Below are positions 8,934 to 18,209 of a DNA stretch of 21,061 nt, piece after piece. The stretch spans positions 307,546-328,606 of the forward strand of contig MU657218.1 of assembly GCA_026770575.1 (NCBI GenBank), in the 5' to 3' direction. The position numbers and the translations under genes are program-made. The notes below the pieces were generated by a model. That model did not search any database, was not told the origin of the DNA, and saw nothing but the letters and a program-made list of their open reading frames with translations. The stretch's first letter is position 1. Every line of letters begins with the position of its first letter. This stretch comes from Pelagophyceae sp. CCMP2097 (taxonomy: Eukaryota > Sar > Pelagophyceae).

Positions 8934-9273
8934 AATGGTCTTTAACGAGAATGGTTTTGCAACGGCCGCGCTGCGCCATCTGTCCAGCCCGACAGAGGCG
9001 CGCCACCCCCACGCGCCGCCGCTCGGCTTACGGGAGAGACGGGAGCGCCCTTTCTGCGAGAACTGGGATGGCCGCATTCGCCAGAGGATGGTTACGATTG
9101 CGCAGGTTCCGTGCGGCTCGGCGGAGTATAGTAGCAGCTCAGGGCTTTTTCGGCTTTGTTTTTTGGAGCATGAGCAGCGTCCCCGCCGAACCAAGGCCCA
9201 TCAACCCTAAGAGCTGTCGCTGCCGCTTCAGCTGCTTCGACCCGAGCGTCCGAGCAGCCTGCGCCACGAAGAC

Positions 9274-9791
9274 CTACGCAAAGGCCAGCGTCGTCGACGA
9301 ACAAGAAACGGAAAGGTGCCTCACGAGCGTCAACAGAGCGGTGAGGAGCAGACCGACGTGCACGGCGATCATCCACTTCCGGTAGTTTGGCGCATTCTTT
9401 TCCGGCTTTTGCCCTACCGCGCCAGCGGCGCACGATGCGACTGCGACTGCGCCGACGTATATATAAGGCGCAGAGTCGCTCGCGTCGGCAAAAGTCGCAT
9501 ACGTCGCGCACGACGCCAAAAAAAGCGCGTACGCCCCGAGGATCGACGCCGGCGACGGGCCGCTTGCAGAAGCGCCTAGGCCGACGGAAGTCTCTCGACG
9601 ACGTCTTTTAACCCTTTCCTCGAGAGACACGCACCCGCGGCCTTCTTCTTCGCCGCAGAGTTTAGCGTGTGCTCCAGTGCCGCCTTGTAGTAGTCCGGCA
9701 TGCTAGCGTGTAGGGGCGTGGAGACGCCGGCGTGGAGACCGTAGTAGGCTCGGCCGGCCGCGCCGAACGTGTTTCTTTTAGCGATACACAT
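9274..9791 (-). CDS. Small three-TM membrane protein, family not recognised
   Basis: Two exons on the minus strand, 9791-9635 and 9575-9274, separated by a 59-nt intron (GTGCGT...CTAG) that joins in phase 1 and removes two in-frame ambiguities. The 152-residue product starts MCIAKRNTFGAAGRAYYGLH, with a soluble Lys/Ala-rich region to about residue 53. Three hydrophobic segments follow at about 64-82 (ILGAYALFLASCATYATFA), 89-108 (APYIYVGAVAVASCAAGAVG) and 120-141 (KWMIAVHVGLLLTALLTLV). A later Met at residue 31 could be used instead. The short size recalls TMEM14-type proteins, but I see no diagnostic motif. It is divergent from the S1/GGQ gene, start codons 58 bp apart, so the two probably share a promoter. 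Confidence 0.65.
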
Positions 9792-9849
9792 TATTTTGGC
9801 GAAACTCACTCGTCACGCCGAGGGAGCGGGAGCGCCGCTTCCGGGTCAC
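9792..9849. promoter_or_regulatory. 58-bp shared divergent intergenic region
   Basis: Only 58 bp separate the ATG of the minus-strand membrane-protein gene (9791) from the ATG of the plus-strand S1/GGQ gene (9850). No TATA box is visible inside, so transcription probably starts within the opposite gene's 5' end or this gap acts as a compact bidirectional promoter. Confidence 0.45.
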
Positions 9850-10825
9850 ATGCGCCTGTGTGCGTTTGCGGCGCTCTGCGTGGCGGCTTGCGATGGCCTG
9901 GTGCCGCGGGCGTTGGTGCCGGGGGCGCCGGCGCATTGCGCGAGGCGAAGCCTCGCGCTGTCGAGCGAGGCCGTACAGGGCCGCATTTCCCGCGGGAGCG
10001 TCTCGCGCGTCGAGGCGTACGGCGCTTTCGTGAAGTTGGAAGACTCTACGCTTTCCGGCCTCGTGCACTCTTCCGAGGGCGGAAGTTCCTTGGCCGTGGG
10101 CGAGCCAGTGTACGTTCGAGTCGTCCGCGCCGACGCTTCCCGGCTATCGCTCAGCACGCGCGGCGTCGACCAGCGCACGGGCAAGTTTTCCGAACCCGCG
10201 CCGCTCGCGCCCTCGCGTGGACCGTCTTCTAAAGTGCGCCTCGCGACGTTGGAAGACTGCAGCCTCGCCTATGCTCGGTCCGGCGGCGCCGGCGGCCAGA
10301 ACGTCAACAAGGTACGTGCGTCGCCTGCCGGAGAGGACCACCTAGGTCACCACCGCTAAACAAAAAGAGAGAGACCGCCTTGGCGACGGGAGAGCGACCG
10401 CCGCGCGACGGGCGAGCACCACCTGAGAGAGCACCACCGCGGTCCCCGCTGACGGTGCCTTCCAGGTCGAAACGAAGTGCGAGGTCCGCATCGACCTCGC
10501 CGGCGCCGTTGCCGCGGGTTTACTGACCCCCGCGGGCCTCGCCAAATTACGTCTCGACGAGAAGAACCGCATCAACAAAAAGGGCGAGCTCGTCCTGGCT
10601 TCGGAAGTGCACCGCACGCAGCGTCTAAACGCCGCGGACGCGCTGCAAAGGCTTCGCGGCCTTCTCGCGAATGCAGAGCGCACGGCCGTCAAGGCGCAAA
10701 CGGCGCCGGACCGCGCGAAAAGAATCAAGTCTCTCGCGCGGTCCGCGGACCGCGGGCGCCTCGACGACAAGAAACGTGACGGGAAGAAGAAACAGAACCG
10801 AAGAAGCAACGTGGGGTTTGACTAA
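9850..10825 (+). CDS. S1 domain fused to GGQ peptide-release domain, probably plastid-targeted
   Basis: Two exons, 9850-10311 and 10466-10825, join in phase 0 (NVNK then VETKCEVRIDL); product 273 residues. Residues 1-14 (MRLCAFAALCVAAC) are a signal-like leader followed by an Arg/Ala-rich transit-like stretch to about 40. Residues 41-105 form an S1/OB RNA-binding fold (VQGRISRGSVSRVEAYGAFV, then GLVHSSE and VGEPVYVRVV). Residues about 128-273 are a class I release-factor domain of the ArfB/ICT1/YaeJ type: ARSGGAGGQNVNK has the peptidyl-tRNA-hydrolysing GGQ at 148-150, and the C-terminus is a basic tail (DDKKRDGKKKQNRR) like the one ArfB threads into the empty mRNA channel. No codon-recognition domain is present. 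Role inferred: rescue of stalled organellar ribosomes. The S1 fusion is unusual. Confidence 0.85.
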
Positions 10826-10839
10826 CATTGTTCATACTG

Positions 10840-10875
10840 TCTTGTTGCCTCGGGAGGTCTTGTTGTCTCGGGAGG
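10840..10875. repeat. 18-bp tandem duplication in the S1/GGQ 3' flank
   Basis: TCTTGTTGCCTCGGGAGG at 10840-10857 is repeated with one change at 10858-10875, just after the stop codon at 10825. The rest of 10826-11160 shows no convincing coding frame. Confidence 0.7.
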
Positions 10876-11160
10876 CCGGAGGCATACTGTGCAGCAGCGA
10901 CTCGCCCTTGAAAACTCTAACTGTCTTGTGGTCTCGACTGCGCCCTGGGCGCGGAGACTGCATCGCGGATGCGGGAGCAGGCTCCAAGGGCAACGGTCAA
11001 GGGCGAGGCCCGGAGCACGATAGAGGAGCTGCACACTTCTCAACAGCACCTCCTCCGGTCGGCCCGGCTGGGGACGATCACGTGAGTGGTGATCGGAGAG
11101 TCTGCAGGACCCCAGTCGGAACAACGTTGGTTTTAGAAACGATTTCGAAAAGAAGGCTTC

Positions 11161-11173
11161 CATATAAAAAAAG
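11161..11173 (+). promoter_or_regulatory. TATA-like box upstream of HNH gene
   Basis: CATATAAAAAAAGG is the only AT-rich run between the S1/GGQ gene and the HNH gene and lies 185-197 bp before the HNH start codon. It would give a 5' UTR of about 150-170 nt. Assignment is by position only. Confidence 0.35.
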
Positions 11174-11357
11174 GGTGGCTCTGCGTCGCGCTAAGAATCC
11201 CTCGCGTCGTCGAATCTCACCCGGCGCGGCCGTAGGCGCCGGCGTCGCAGAGGCCGCCGAGGCCCGGGGCCCGACGCCGCCGCGAAAGAAGCTGAGGCTC
11301 GCTTTTCCAAAAACACCGGAATTCCACGCCATCACGACCTTCCGACGGTGAAGCGCC

Positions 11358-12100
11358 ATGGTCGCGTTTTGCGCTTCCGCGCTGCGCGGCCTCGCAATCC
11401 TCGCCGCGGTCTCGGGGCTGCAGCTGCAGCAGTCGATGCCTCTTGCCCTCATCATTGAGCCGACGGCGCTGGCACAATCTCCCCAGCAACGCGCGGCCTG
11501 GTTAAGCGACCGCTCGGCCCTCGTCCTCAACGCAGACTACCAGCCCCTCTCCTACTTGCCGCTGAGCGTGTGGAGCTGGCAGCATGCGCTGAAGAGTGCC
11601 TGGGAGGTCCGTGACCTTTTCTTCGAAAGCGCCACATCGCCTTTGCGTCACAAGCGCCACCTCGCACGCTTCAGGGCCGAGTAGACGTGCTGGCGACGTA
11701 CTCTGGCGGGGCCGTGCGGAGTGCGCGGCAGTCGTTTGAACTCCCTGCTGTGGTGGTTTTAAGAACGTACGAGCGGCCTCCCAAGAACGTACCGCGGTTC
11801 GTTTCTAAGGCGTGGCGCGTGGCGTGGCATGGGATAACACGGAATGGTAGGTTCTCGAAGCGCATGCTCCTCGTCCGGGACGGCTTTCAGTGCCAATACT
11901 GCCAAAAGAGCTTCGCGCCCGCCGACCTCACCTGTGACCACGTCGTGCCGCGGAGCCGCGGCGGAAACACGGACTGGGAGAACACCGTCGCCGCCTGCCG
12001 GCCCTGCAACCACCGCAAGGGCGACCTTTCTCTGCAGCAGTGCAAGAAGTTGGGCATGGGCCTGCTTAAAGCTCCCCAACAGCCCACAGCCTTCCAGTGA
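11358..12100 (+). CDS. HNH endonuclease family protein with signal/transit-like leader
   Basis: Two exons, 11358-11606 and 11675-12100, split by a 68-nt intron (GTCCGT...TTCAG) and joined in phase 0 (SAWE then GRVDVLATYS); product 224 residues. The leader MVAFCASALRGLAILAAVSG is hydrophobic and looks like the signal part of a plastid presequence. The mature part starts near VLNADYQPLSYLPLSVWSWQ, the usual N-terminus of this bacterial and plastid HNH family, followed by LPAVVVLRTYERPP. The nuclease core has paired CxxC zinc knuckles (CQYC at 156-159, CRPC at 191-194) around DHVVPRSRGG, with the catalytic His at 172, then WEN and NHRKG. A metal-dependent DNA nuclease activity follows from the family; its biological role is not known. 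Same orientation as the genes on each side. Confidence 0.87.
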
Positions 12101-12715
12101 GTCCGAGTGACGGTCGTCCGTCTGTCCGGTTTGGTCCGTATAATCTCAATCAATCGATGGAAAAGACGCGGGCACCAAACGCGCGAAACCAGGCGAAAAC
12201 AGGCTCGAAGCGGAATCACGAAAACATGCCCTCGCCTCGATCCGAATGAGGCGCAAGGCGGTCCCAGAAGCCTGGGGCACCTACCTCGACCTAGATTCCA
12301 ACTGAGGGTCCTAATATTTTGCCAAGGAGGCCTCGAAGACCAATGCTTAATTGAAACACGCCCTTACGAAGCGCTCAACTCCCGGGCGACCGCGGGATGC
12401 GCAGCCGGGCGACTCACGAATAGGGCCCCGCAGGGGCCGAGAGCCTACCATTATCTAAGCACTGTGGTTCTCTAGATGTTTTCAAAGGATTTAATAACGT
12501 CGTCAATATGGCCATTAAAAATTTGCATCTTAAAATAATCGCAAATGACGACATATGATGGGTTTAAATAATGGCAATGACCACATTTTTCAGAAACCCG
12601 TACGGCTCTCTCTCCCGAGTGGATTTTATTTCAGGCACCGAACTGAGTCGGAAATCCGAGGCAGACGAGTCCTACGCGTACGAGTTCTCAGGCGCGCGCC
12701 ACCGGGTGTTCTGCC
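12101..12715. other. Intergenic region with an inverted copy of the GGCCCC hairpin family
   Basis: No gene is supported between the HNH stop and the next start codon. At about 12421-12462 it holds an opposite-strand copy of the repeat at 2474-2613 (GGGCCCCGCAGGGGCC followed by a relative of AGATAATGG). 12480-12590 is AT-rich, with no clear TATA box; the last 100 bp turn GC-rich again. Confidence 0.5.
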
Positions 12716-13492
12716 ATGCGCCTGCTCTGGGGTGCGGTGCTCTGGGCGGTGATGCGGCAAACGTGTGCGCTCTCGCTCCCGAGGCGAGGCGCGCTGGCGG
12801 CGCTCCTCGCGCCGCTGTCCGCCGCCCTCGCGCAGCCGGCGCGCGCAGAAGCATTACTCTTCGCCGATCCGAACCATCCAAACGGATGGTGCGTCTCGAC
12901 AATCGAGCGTCGTCGTTGCCTCTTTCGAGCCCCGCCTCTTTCGAGCCCCGCCTCCTTCTCACCCCGCCTCTTCCTGGCCACCTCGCCTTGCGCCGCTCGA
13001 CTCGCGCGGCCCCGCGCCAAAGGAGCGCTGGAAGGCGCGCGTTGGCCTGCGACGGCGAGGCGTGCACTTTGACTGGCCAAGACGACGAAAACGGACCAAA
13101 GTGGGCGATCAAAGCCGCTCTACGAGAAGACGAAATCACGTGCGTCCACCGGAGCCCGTCGAAGGAGTCGGGCTTCGAGAGGAGAAGGATTTTGGTCCCT
13201 CTCGATGCAAATATGGGGCGTCGGGTCCGTCGTTCCGTACGACGTTCGTTTGACCTTGACACCCACGCAGGCTGGTCCTCGACTCCAACGCGCTGCAGCC
13301 GCCGACGGGCGCGCAGGTCGAGGCCTTTGACGGGGCGTTGGAGTTGCCAGTGACGTTTAAAGGCACTGTCGGCCAAAAAGGCATTTTGTGAGGACTCTGC
13401 CGCCATCGCCGGGACGACGGCCCCGCGCCCACCGCGAGGCGCCTCTCAGGTGGGCCGACGGCAACCTCTGGAGCTTTGCGCCGCGCCGCTGA
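12716..13492 (+). CDS. Small thylakoid-lumen-type protein with twin-arginine leader
   Basis: Four exons: 12716-12888, 13035-13139, 13271-13387, 13450-13492. All three junctions rebuild codons cleanly (Trp, Thr and Leu split across introns), giving 145 residues. The leader has a signal-like start (MRLLWGAVLWAVMRQTCALS), then RRGALAALLAPLSAALAQ and a PARA cleavage-type end near residue 44: a twin-arginine plus hydrophobic plus AxA layout as in Tat-dependent thylakoid lumen proteins. The mature part, about 100 residues, runs EALLFADPNHPNGW, ACTLTGQDDENGPKWAIK, FKGTVGQKGI, WADGNLWSFAPRR. This matches a small beta-rich pattern (DPNHPNG.....DGN.W) I associate with algal proteins but cannot name. 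Introns hold short GC repeats (16-bp units near 12925-12970). Confidence 0.75.
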
Positions 13493-14109
13493 GGCCCGAC
13501 GGCGACTCTTCGTCGGTGGCGGCGACTCTTCGTCGTTGCTCTGCGTCGTCGCCTCCGAGTCCTCGTCGTCGACCGGCGCCGCCCGAGGGCCGTACCCCTC
13601 GCAGCCGCGGGTACCGCCGTCGAGTCGGGCATGGAGCGAGGCGGCGCGACGGTCAGATTGTCTGCCCTCGGTTGGATCTTAAGCAGATACCAGCCTCGCC
13701 CGTCTCCCAGGGTGGATCTTAAGCAGCAACCAGCCTCGCCCGTCTTCGGGCGCGCCGCAGCGTGCACGCGTGCCCGCGCCGGCCCCGCTCGGACCGCCGA
13801 AGTAGCAGGGGTTCAAGCTAATTCCAGAAAGCTTTGACAACAGTTACTAGTACTAGCTATAGGAATTCCTAGGAATTCCTACAATAATTGTAGGAATTCC
13901 TAATCTGAACGATAACTTCAGCAAAATTTCGTTTCGAACCGCAAGGAAACTTTTGGGCTTTCTGAGCCTTCAAATTGTACGAAAGTTTTCAATCTAAATA
14001 ACGTAAAAGTTAAAAAAAAGATTCGGATGACTCAAGGCAATTGGACGGTCAGTTGCCGAACTTTCGTAGACGATAGATCTGGAGCAACTCCACGCCCTTG
14101 GAGTCGCCC
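13493..14109. other. Intergenic region with tandem repeat and EcoRI-type palindromes
   Basis: No gene is supported. 13674-13745 carries two 40-bp-spaced copies of GGATCTTAAGCAGNNACCAG followed by CCTCGCCCGTC. 13859-13902 carries three TAGGAATTCCTA palindromes, two of which form the arms 13870-13885 and 13887-13902 (16 bp, perfect, one-base centre). The stretch to 14030 is AT-rich and may contain the promoter of the kelch gene. Confidence 0.6.
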
Positions 14110-15658
14110 ATGGCCTCTGCAGTTCTGCTGGCGGCACTGGCGGCGGTGCGCCGGATCAGCGACGCGCACTCTACGGCGGTCGACGTCCTCGAAGAGGCCT
14201 TTTACGCGGAAATAGTGCGTCCCGGAAGGGGTCGTCCCAGAACGATCCGACGCATCGTTTCACCCACCAACGCAGGCGCTCCTCGCCCAAGCGCATTCCA
14301 AGCTGCGCAAGGACCGCCTCGCGCTGGCGAAGGACCTGGCGAGGTGCGAGGCCAAAATGCAAAGATGTATAGCAAGTGCGGACAAACGACAAAACGACGC
14401 CGACGCCGAGCACAAACGCGTCCGCGCCGCTCTGACGCCGCCCGATCAGAAGATCAAGCTCAACGTCGGAGGCTCGCGCTTCGAGACTTCCCTAGCTGTC
14501 CTCACGAAAGTGGACGACTCGATGCTCGGCCGCATGTTCGGCAGGTGCTATTCCATGCTGCAATTGGACCCTCAAGATGGATCCATCTTCATCGACCGGG
14601 ACGGCGGGCGCTTCGGTGTGATTCTGGACTTTTTACGAGATATGGATTCTTCAGCAACTCAGCAATCGATCCGCGCTTTAGACGCTTCGGCGCAGGATTC
14701 AATGGTCAGCGAACTCGACTATTTCGGTTTAGAGTCTGCAGTCTTCGGTCAACGCCCATGGATACTGGACGCTGTCTTCCAGCCGGGCCCGGAGATGGGC
14801 TCTTCGAGGTCGAATTGCGCGGCCGTGTTTGCAGGCGGGAGGATGGTCGTTTTCGGTGGGGAAAGCGGAGGCCCGCCTTCAAACACAACCGACTTATTAG
14901 ACGCTGAAACCATGGTCTTCCAGCCGGGCCCGTCTTTACTCGTTCCAAGGTGCGGCTGCGCGGCGGTGCAAATCGACTCAAATCGCGTCTTAGTGGTCGG
15001 CGGCTTTGGCCTGGAGACGACTGGCATTTTGCACCTGACGAATTTCACTCTAAAGCTCGGCAACTGCATGAAGTCGGCGCGGTGCTGCGCCGCCGCGGTG
15101 GCTTTGGATTCGCGGCGGATTCTCATTTTAGGCGGGCGAGGCTCGAATTGGTCGGCCCTTAAATCGACCGAGATCTTGAGCCTCGACACAATGGACTTTA
15201 CTGCAGGACCCGATTTGCCATCGCCCCGCAGCGGCTGCGCCGCCGTCGCTTTAGATGAGTTTCGATTCCTCATCGCGGGGGGAAGTTCCGGCACGGACTG
15301 TCTGGCGACGACGGAAATCCTCGACGTGCGCACATTAACCTTTTCAAAAGGCCCGACGATGCGTTCGCAGCGAAGCGGCTGCGCGGCCGTAAACGTCGAC
15401 GAACTGCACATTTTGGTCTTAGGAGGCGAATGCACCGGCGACATTTTGTCCTCGACGGAATTGCTTAACTTGTATACCATGGCTTTTACGGCCGGGCCGA
15501 ACATGCGCACTGCTCGAAAGGGCTGCGCGGCTGCGAGGATCGACGCTGGGAAGCCTCGGATTTTAGTCATCGGGGGTGACGACGGCGTCTCCGGTATGGA
15601 CACAACAGAGGTCCTCTCCCTCGAAGACGACCGGTCAAGGCGCAAACTCTCTAACTGA
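14110..15658 (+). CDS. KCTD-type BTB domain plus kelch-repeat protein
   Basis: Exon 14110-14214 joins in phase 0 across a 61-nt intron (GTGCGT...GCAG) to 14276-15658; product 495 residues. Residues about 5-90 are Ala/Leu/Arg-rich and likely a coiled coil (VLEEAFYAEI, AHSKLRKDRLALAKDLARCE). A BTB/T1 tetramerisation domain spans about 93-187: IKLNVGGSRFETS opens it and DGSIFIDRDGGRFGVILDFL is the typical KCTD core. From about 195 to 485 there are six kelch-like blades, each with a GG pair and a strikingly constant Cys-Ala-Ala motif (SGCAAV, CGCAAV, KGCAAA). Family knowledge suggests a substrate adaptor for cullin-3 ubiquitin ligases or a scaffold, with the propeller as binding face. The KCTD-BTB plus kelch order differs from the usual BTB-BACK-kelch layout; no BACK domain is visible. 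Confidence 0.87.
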
Positions 15659-15898
15659 CCATCCCTTCAAACGCAGCAAAGGCATGGACCCGTGAAGCCC
15701 GAGGTTCGGGCCGCGTCGGTCAGGACCCGTGGGTCCTCGATGCCGCGGCTGGGACGCCACGATCATCGGCGCACCAGAGCGAGGGTGCAGCCCTTCAACG
15801 GAGATGCCAGGCACGGCTCCGCTGTGGAGACGCTCGTGGAATGCAGTGCGGAGGGGTTCCGGGTTCGGGCAAGTAGACGGTCCTTCGTCTCTTGCACC
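15659..15898. other. Intergenic region, no gene seen
   Basis: The 240 bp between the kelch gene stop and the next good start contain short inverted segments (AGGACCCGTGGGTCCT near 15721-15737) but no supported gene or clear promoter element. Confidence 0.5.
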
Positions 15899-16336
15899 AT
15901 GGCGAGCGCGAGGCCGGCCCCGCCCGGCACCGACAGCAACGATGAGCGCCCTCGAAGGACCGCTCGACTCGGGTTGTTAACTTTTTTAGACCGGGGCCGC
16001 GCCGCGAACATCTTTTCGAGCTGTTCGACACCTTAGCTGCGCGTGAGTGCAGCATCTGCCGGCCACGCGCACCACTCTCCGTGGGCACCCCAACGTACAG
16101 GGACCCGCGCGGCGTACGGGGACATGCGCGACGCCTCTCCGGGAACCCGCGATTTCTACACGTAGGCGACAGTTCAGCTCGTGTTCATCGTGTTTACGGC
16201 CGTACTTTTCCAGCTCCTGGCGGGCCCCGTCGCCACAAAAGCGATCCTGGCGCAGGTGCAAATTGCGCTCCGAGCGCACGACGCGCGGCGGCAGCGACGC
16301 GCGCGGGACAGCGAGAGAGAGGCAAAGGCGAGCTAA
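15899..16336 (+). CDS. Tentative small single-TM protein (needs a 17-nt intron)
   Basis: The firm part is exon 16173-16336, which encodes QLVFIVFTAVLFQLLAG, one membrane helix, then a charged amphipathic tail (QVQIALRAHDARRQRRARDS) and TAA. Upstream, 15990-16042 (EHLFELFDTLAA, followed by the donor GTGAGT) joins in phase to it. 15899-15972 starts at an ATG in the context CACCATGGCG and joins in phase to 15990, but only if GTTGTTAACTTTTTTAG (15973-15989) is removed. The model is about 96 residues: a Pro/Arg-rich N-terminus, one helix, a basic tail. No family is recognised. The alternative is that the N-terminal part is wrong and a different first exon exists. Confidence 0.4.
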
Positions 16337-16612
16337 AGGCGAGGTAGGGATAAGTAGTAACTGTGACGATTGTACTGTCAACTTCTTCACGAGCACGATG
16401 TTCGCAGCCTCGGCACTCGGCCAAATAGAGCGCCGATCCGCCGGCGGCCGCGTGGCCGTCCGTCGGCGTCGCTGCCAAGGCCCGCGAACGATGTAAATCG
16501 AATAGTTTTCCGATCGCCGACGACATCTGTTCAGATTTTTTGTGCTCTCACGTATCAGTCTCGTCTATCCGAGCGCGAACTCTCGACGCGACCGTCGTAA
16601 GCACAGCTGGCC

Positions 16613-18209
16613 ATGGGCAAGGACGACGACAAGAAGGCCTTGACGGCGCGGGGCGTGCCGACCTGGGTCGTGCTGGGGCTGATCTGCGCGACTGGCCTCA
16701 TCGTGGCGCACAGCGGCGTCGTGCGGTGGCGGCGTCCGTGAACAAGATTTCCGAAACAAACGTCAAGAGGCGCCGCCTCGGAGGGGAGCTCCCATTTTAA
16801 GGGCGCGCGCGGGCTCCTCCTCTTTGGCACGCCGGAACGCACGAGGCGTCGAAGACGGAGGACCGTGAAAAGCGTCAAAAGTTGGTCACCGCCGCCTCTG
16901 CTAGGGCGGCGGGGCGGCGCCGGCGGGCGGCGCGAACCACGACGCGTTGGCTGCCGACGTGGCCGCTGCGGCTGGGGAAGCGACGTCAGCGTGGGTCGCG
17001 CCCGAGGCATCGGAGCGCGCCGAGGCTGTGGTGCGCGCGCCGGAGCGCTTGCCGGAGGCTGCGCTTTCGGTGAAGCAGGCCGGGAAGCAACACGAGGCTG
17101 CGCTTTCTGTGAAGCAGGCCGGGAAGCAGGCCGGCAAGCAACCAAGAGTGCCCGACGCGGACGCGGCGCGCCTCGACGCGCCGGTGCTGCGGACGCAGCT
17201 GCGGCCGATGTGGGGCCTGCAGCACATCCCGACAAACGACGTGGTCATGGCGCTGGGGTTCGGCTACTCGCGGCAGGAATTTGCGCGCTTCATCTCCACT
17301 CTGCGCGGCACGGGCTACGACGGCGACATTGCGCTGGCGGCAGGGCCCGAAAAGAAGATGAAGGCTGGCGTGGCGGCTTATTTGAAGGGTGAGCGAGTCT
17401 TGGCTTATGGGTTTGAATACTCTTGCGTCAAGGGTGGGAGACGTTTACAGATGACGCCGTCAGGATGCGTTTTGACGAATTGGTACGCCGGCGGCGACTC
17501 GCGCGGCCCAAGGCCGCTGGCGCTGTCGAGGTACGAAATGTACCGCAGCTGGCTTTTAGAGTACGATTCCAGCAGTTGGGGCCTCATCTTCGACTTTCGA
17601 GATACGTTTTTCCAACTCGATCCCTTCAAAATGGTCGACCGGTCCTCGAATAAGCCGAACCTGCACTTGTTTGCGGAAAATAGAAAGGTGAAAAGGGTGG
17701 GCAACTGCGTCTTTAACGGCGGCTGGCTGCAATGCTGGGGGAAAGACGTCCCTAAGACTTACGCCAACAACTCAGTAGTCTGCTCCGGGTCTACAATGGG
17801 CACCGTGGACTCTTTACTCGCTTACTCTTCCCGGATGATTGCCGAATTCGACAAGATGCAGTGCCACGCCACGCCCGCTAGAACCGAGAGCGACCAGGGC
17901 TACCACAACTACCTCTACGACACGGGCGTGTTTGCGGCTTTAAAGGGCGTGCGCGTCGTGCACCACGAGCAGGGGGAAGGTTTAGTGAACACGATTGGCG
18001 CGATGAACGGCTACAGAGTCCCCGCGAACATGAAAGGGCCGCTGGATACGCATTGGAAGATCCGCGACGCTTCTGGCTACATTTTGGAGTACGACGGAAG
18101 CAAGAGCGCAGTGGTGCACCAGTGGGACCGCTTCTTCGACGAGCTGTTCCGGTTCGTGGACCGCCTCGTGAAAGAGTACGAGGACGGCAAGGCTTCAAAG
18201 CTTCTTTGA
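16613..18209 (+). CDS. Type II membrane glycosyltransferase-like protein (GT-A, DxD-type)
   Basis: Exon 16613-16720 encodes MGKDDDKKALTARG and a membrane anchor (VPTWVVLGLICATGLIVAHS). It joins in phase 0 across a 184-nt intron (GTGCGG...CTAG) to 16905-18209; product 470 residues. A short cytosolic tail, signal anchor, Ala-rich stem and lumenal catalytic domain is the classic Golgi layout. The stem has a 13-residue repeat (EAALSVKQAGKQ, 39-bp period from 17055). The catalytic domain starts near residue 143 (NDVVMALGFGYSRQEFARFI). It carries DFRDTFFQLDPF at about 266-277, like the metal-binding DxD region of nucleotide-sugar transferases, then VVCSGSTMGT and SDQGYHNYL. Donor sugar and acceptor cannot be told. 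The first exon is inferred from phase and topology; alone it would be a 42-residue single-TM protein. Confidence 0.7.
17055..17147 (+). repeat. 39-bp in-frame repeat in glycosyltransferase stem
   Basis: GAGGCTGCGCTTTCGGTGAA-type units start at 17055 and 17094, with an extra partial unit of CAGGCCGGCAAG. They add 13 residues per copy to the stem region without touching the catalytic domain. Confidence 0.85.

Noticed and set aside
9458..9468. TATATATAAGG as a plus-strand TATA box
   Set aside because: It lies within the coding exon of the minus-strand membrane protein (codes for the APYIYV segment) and no plus-strand gene follows.
12672..13406. Long minus-strand frame over the lumen-protein gene
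   Set aside because: Arg/Ala-rich shadow of GC-rich exons; the plus-strand spliced model explains the region with motifs and phase.
14749..15645. 298-codon minus-strand frame opposite the kelch gene
   Set aside because: Antisense shadow of kelch blades; Ser/Pro/Lys-rich without domain features.
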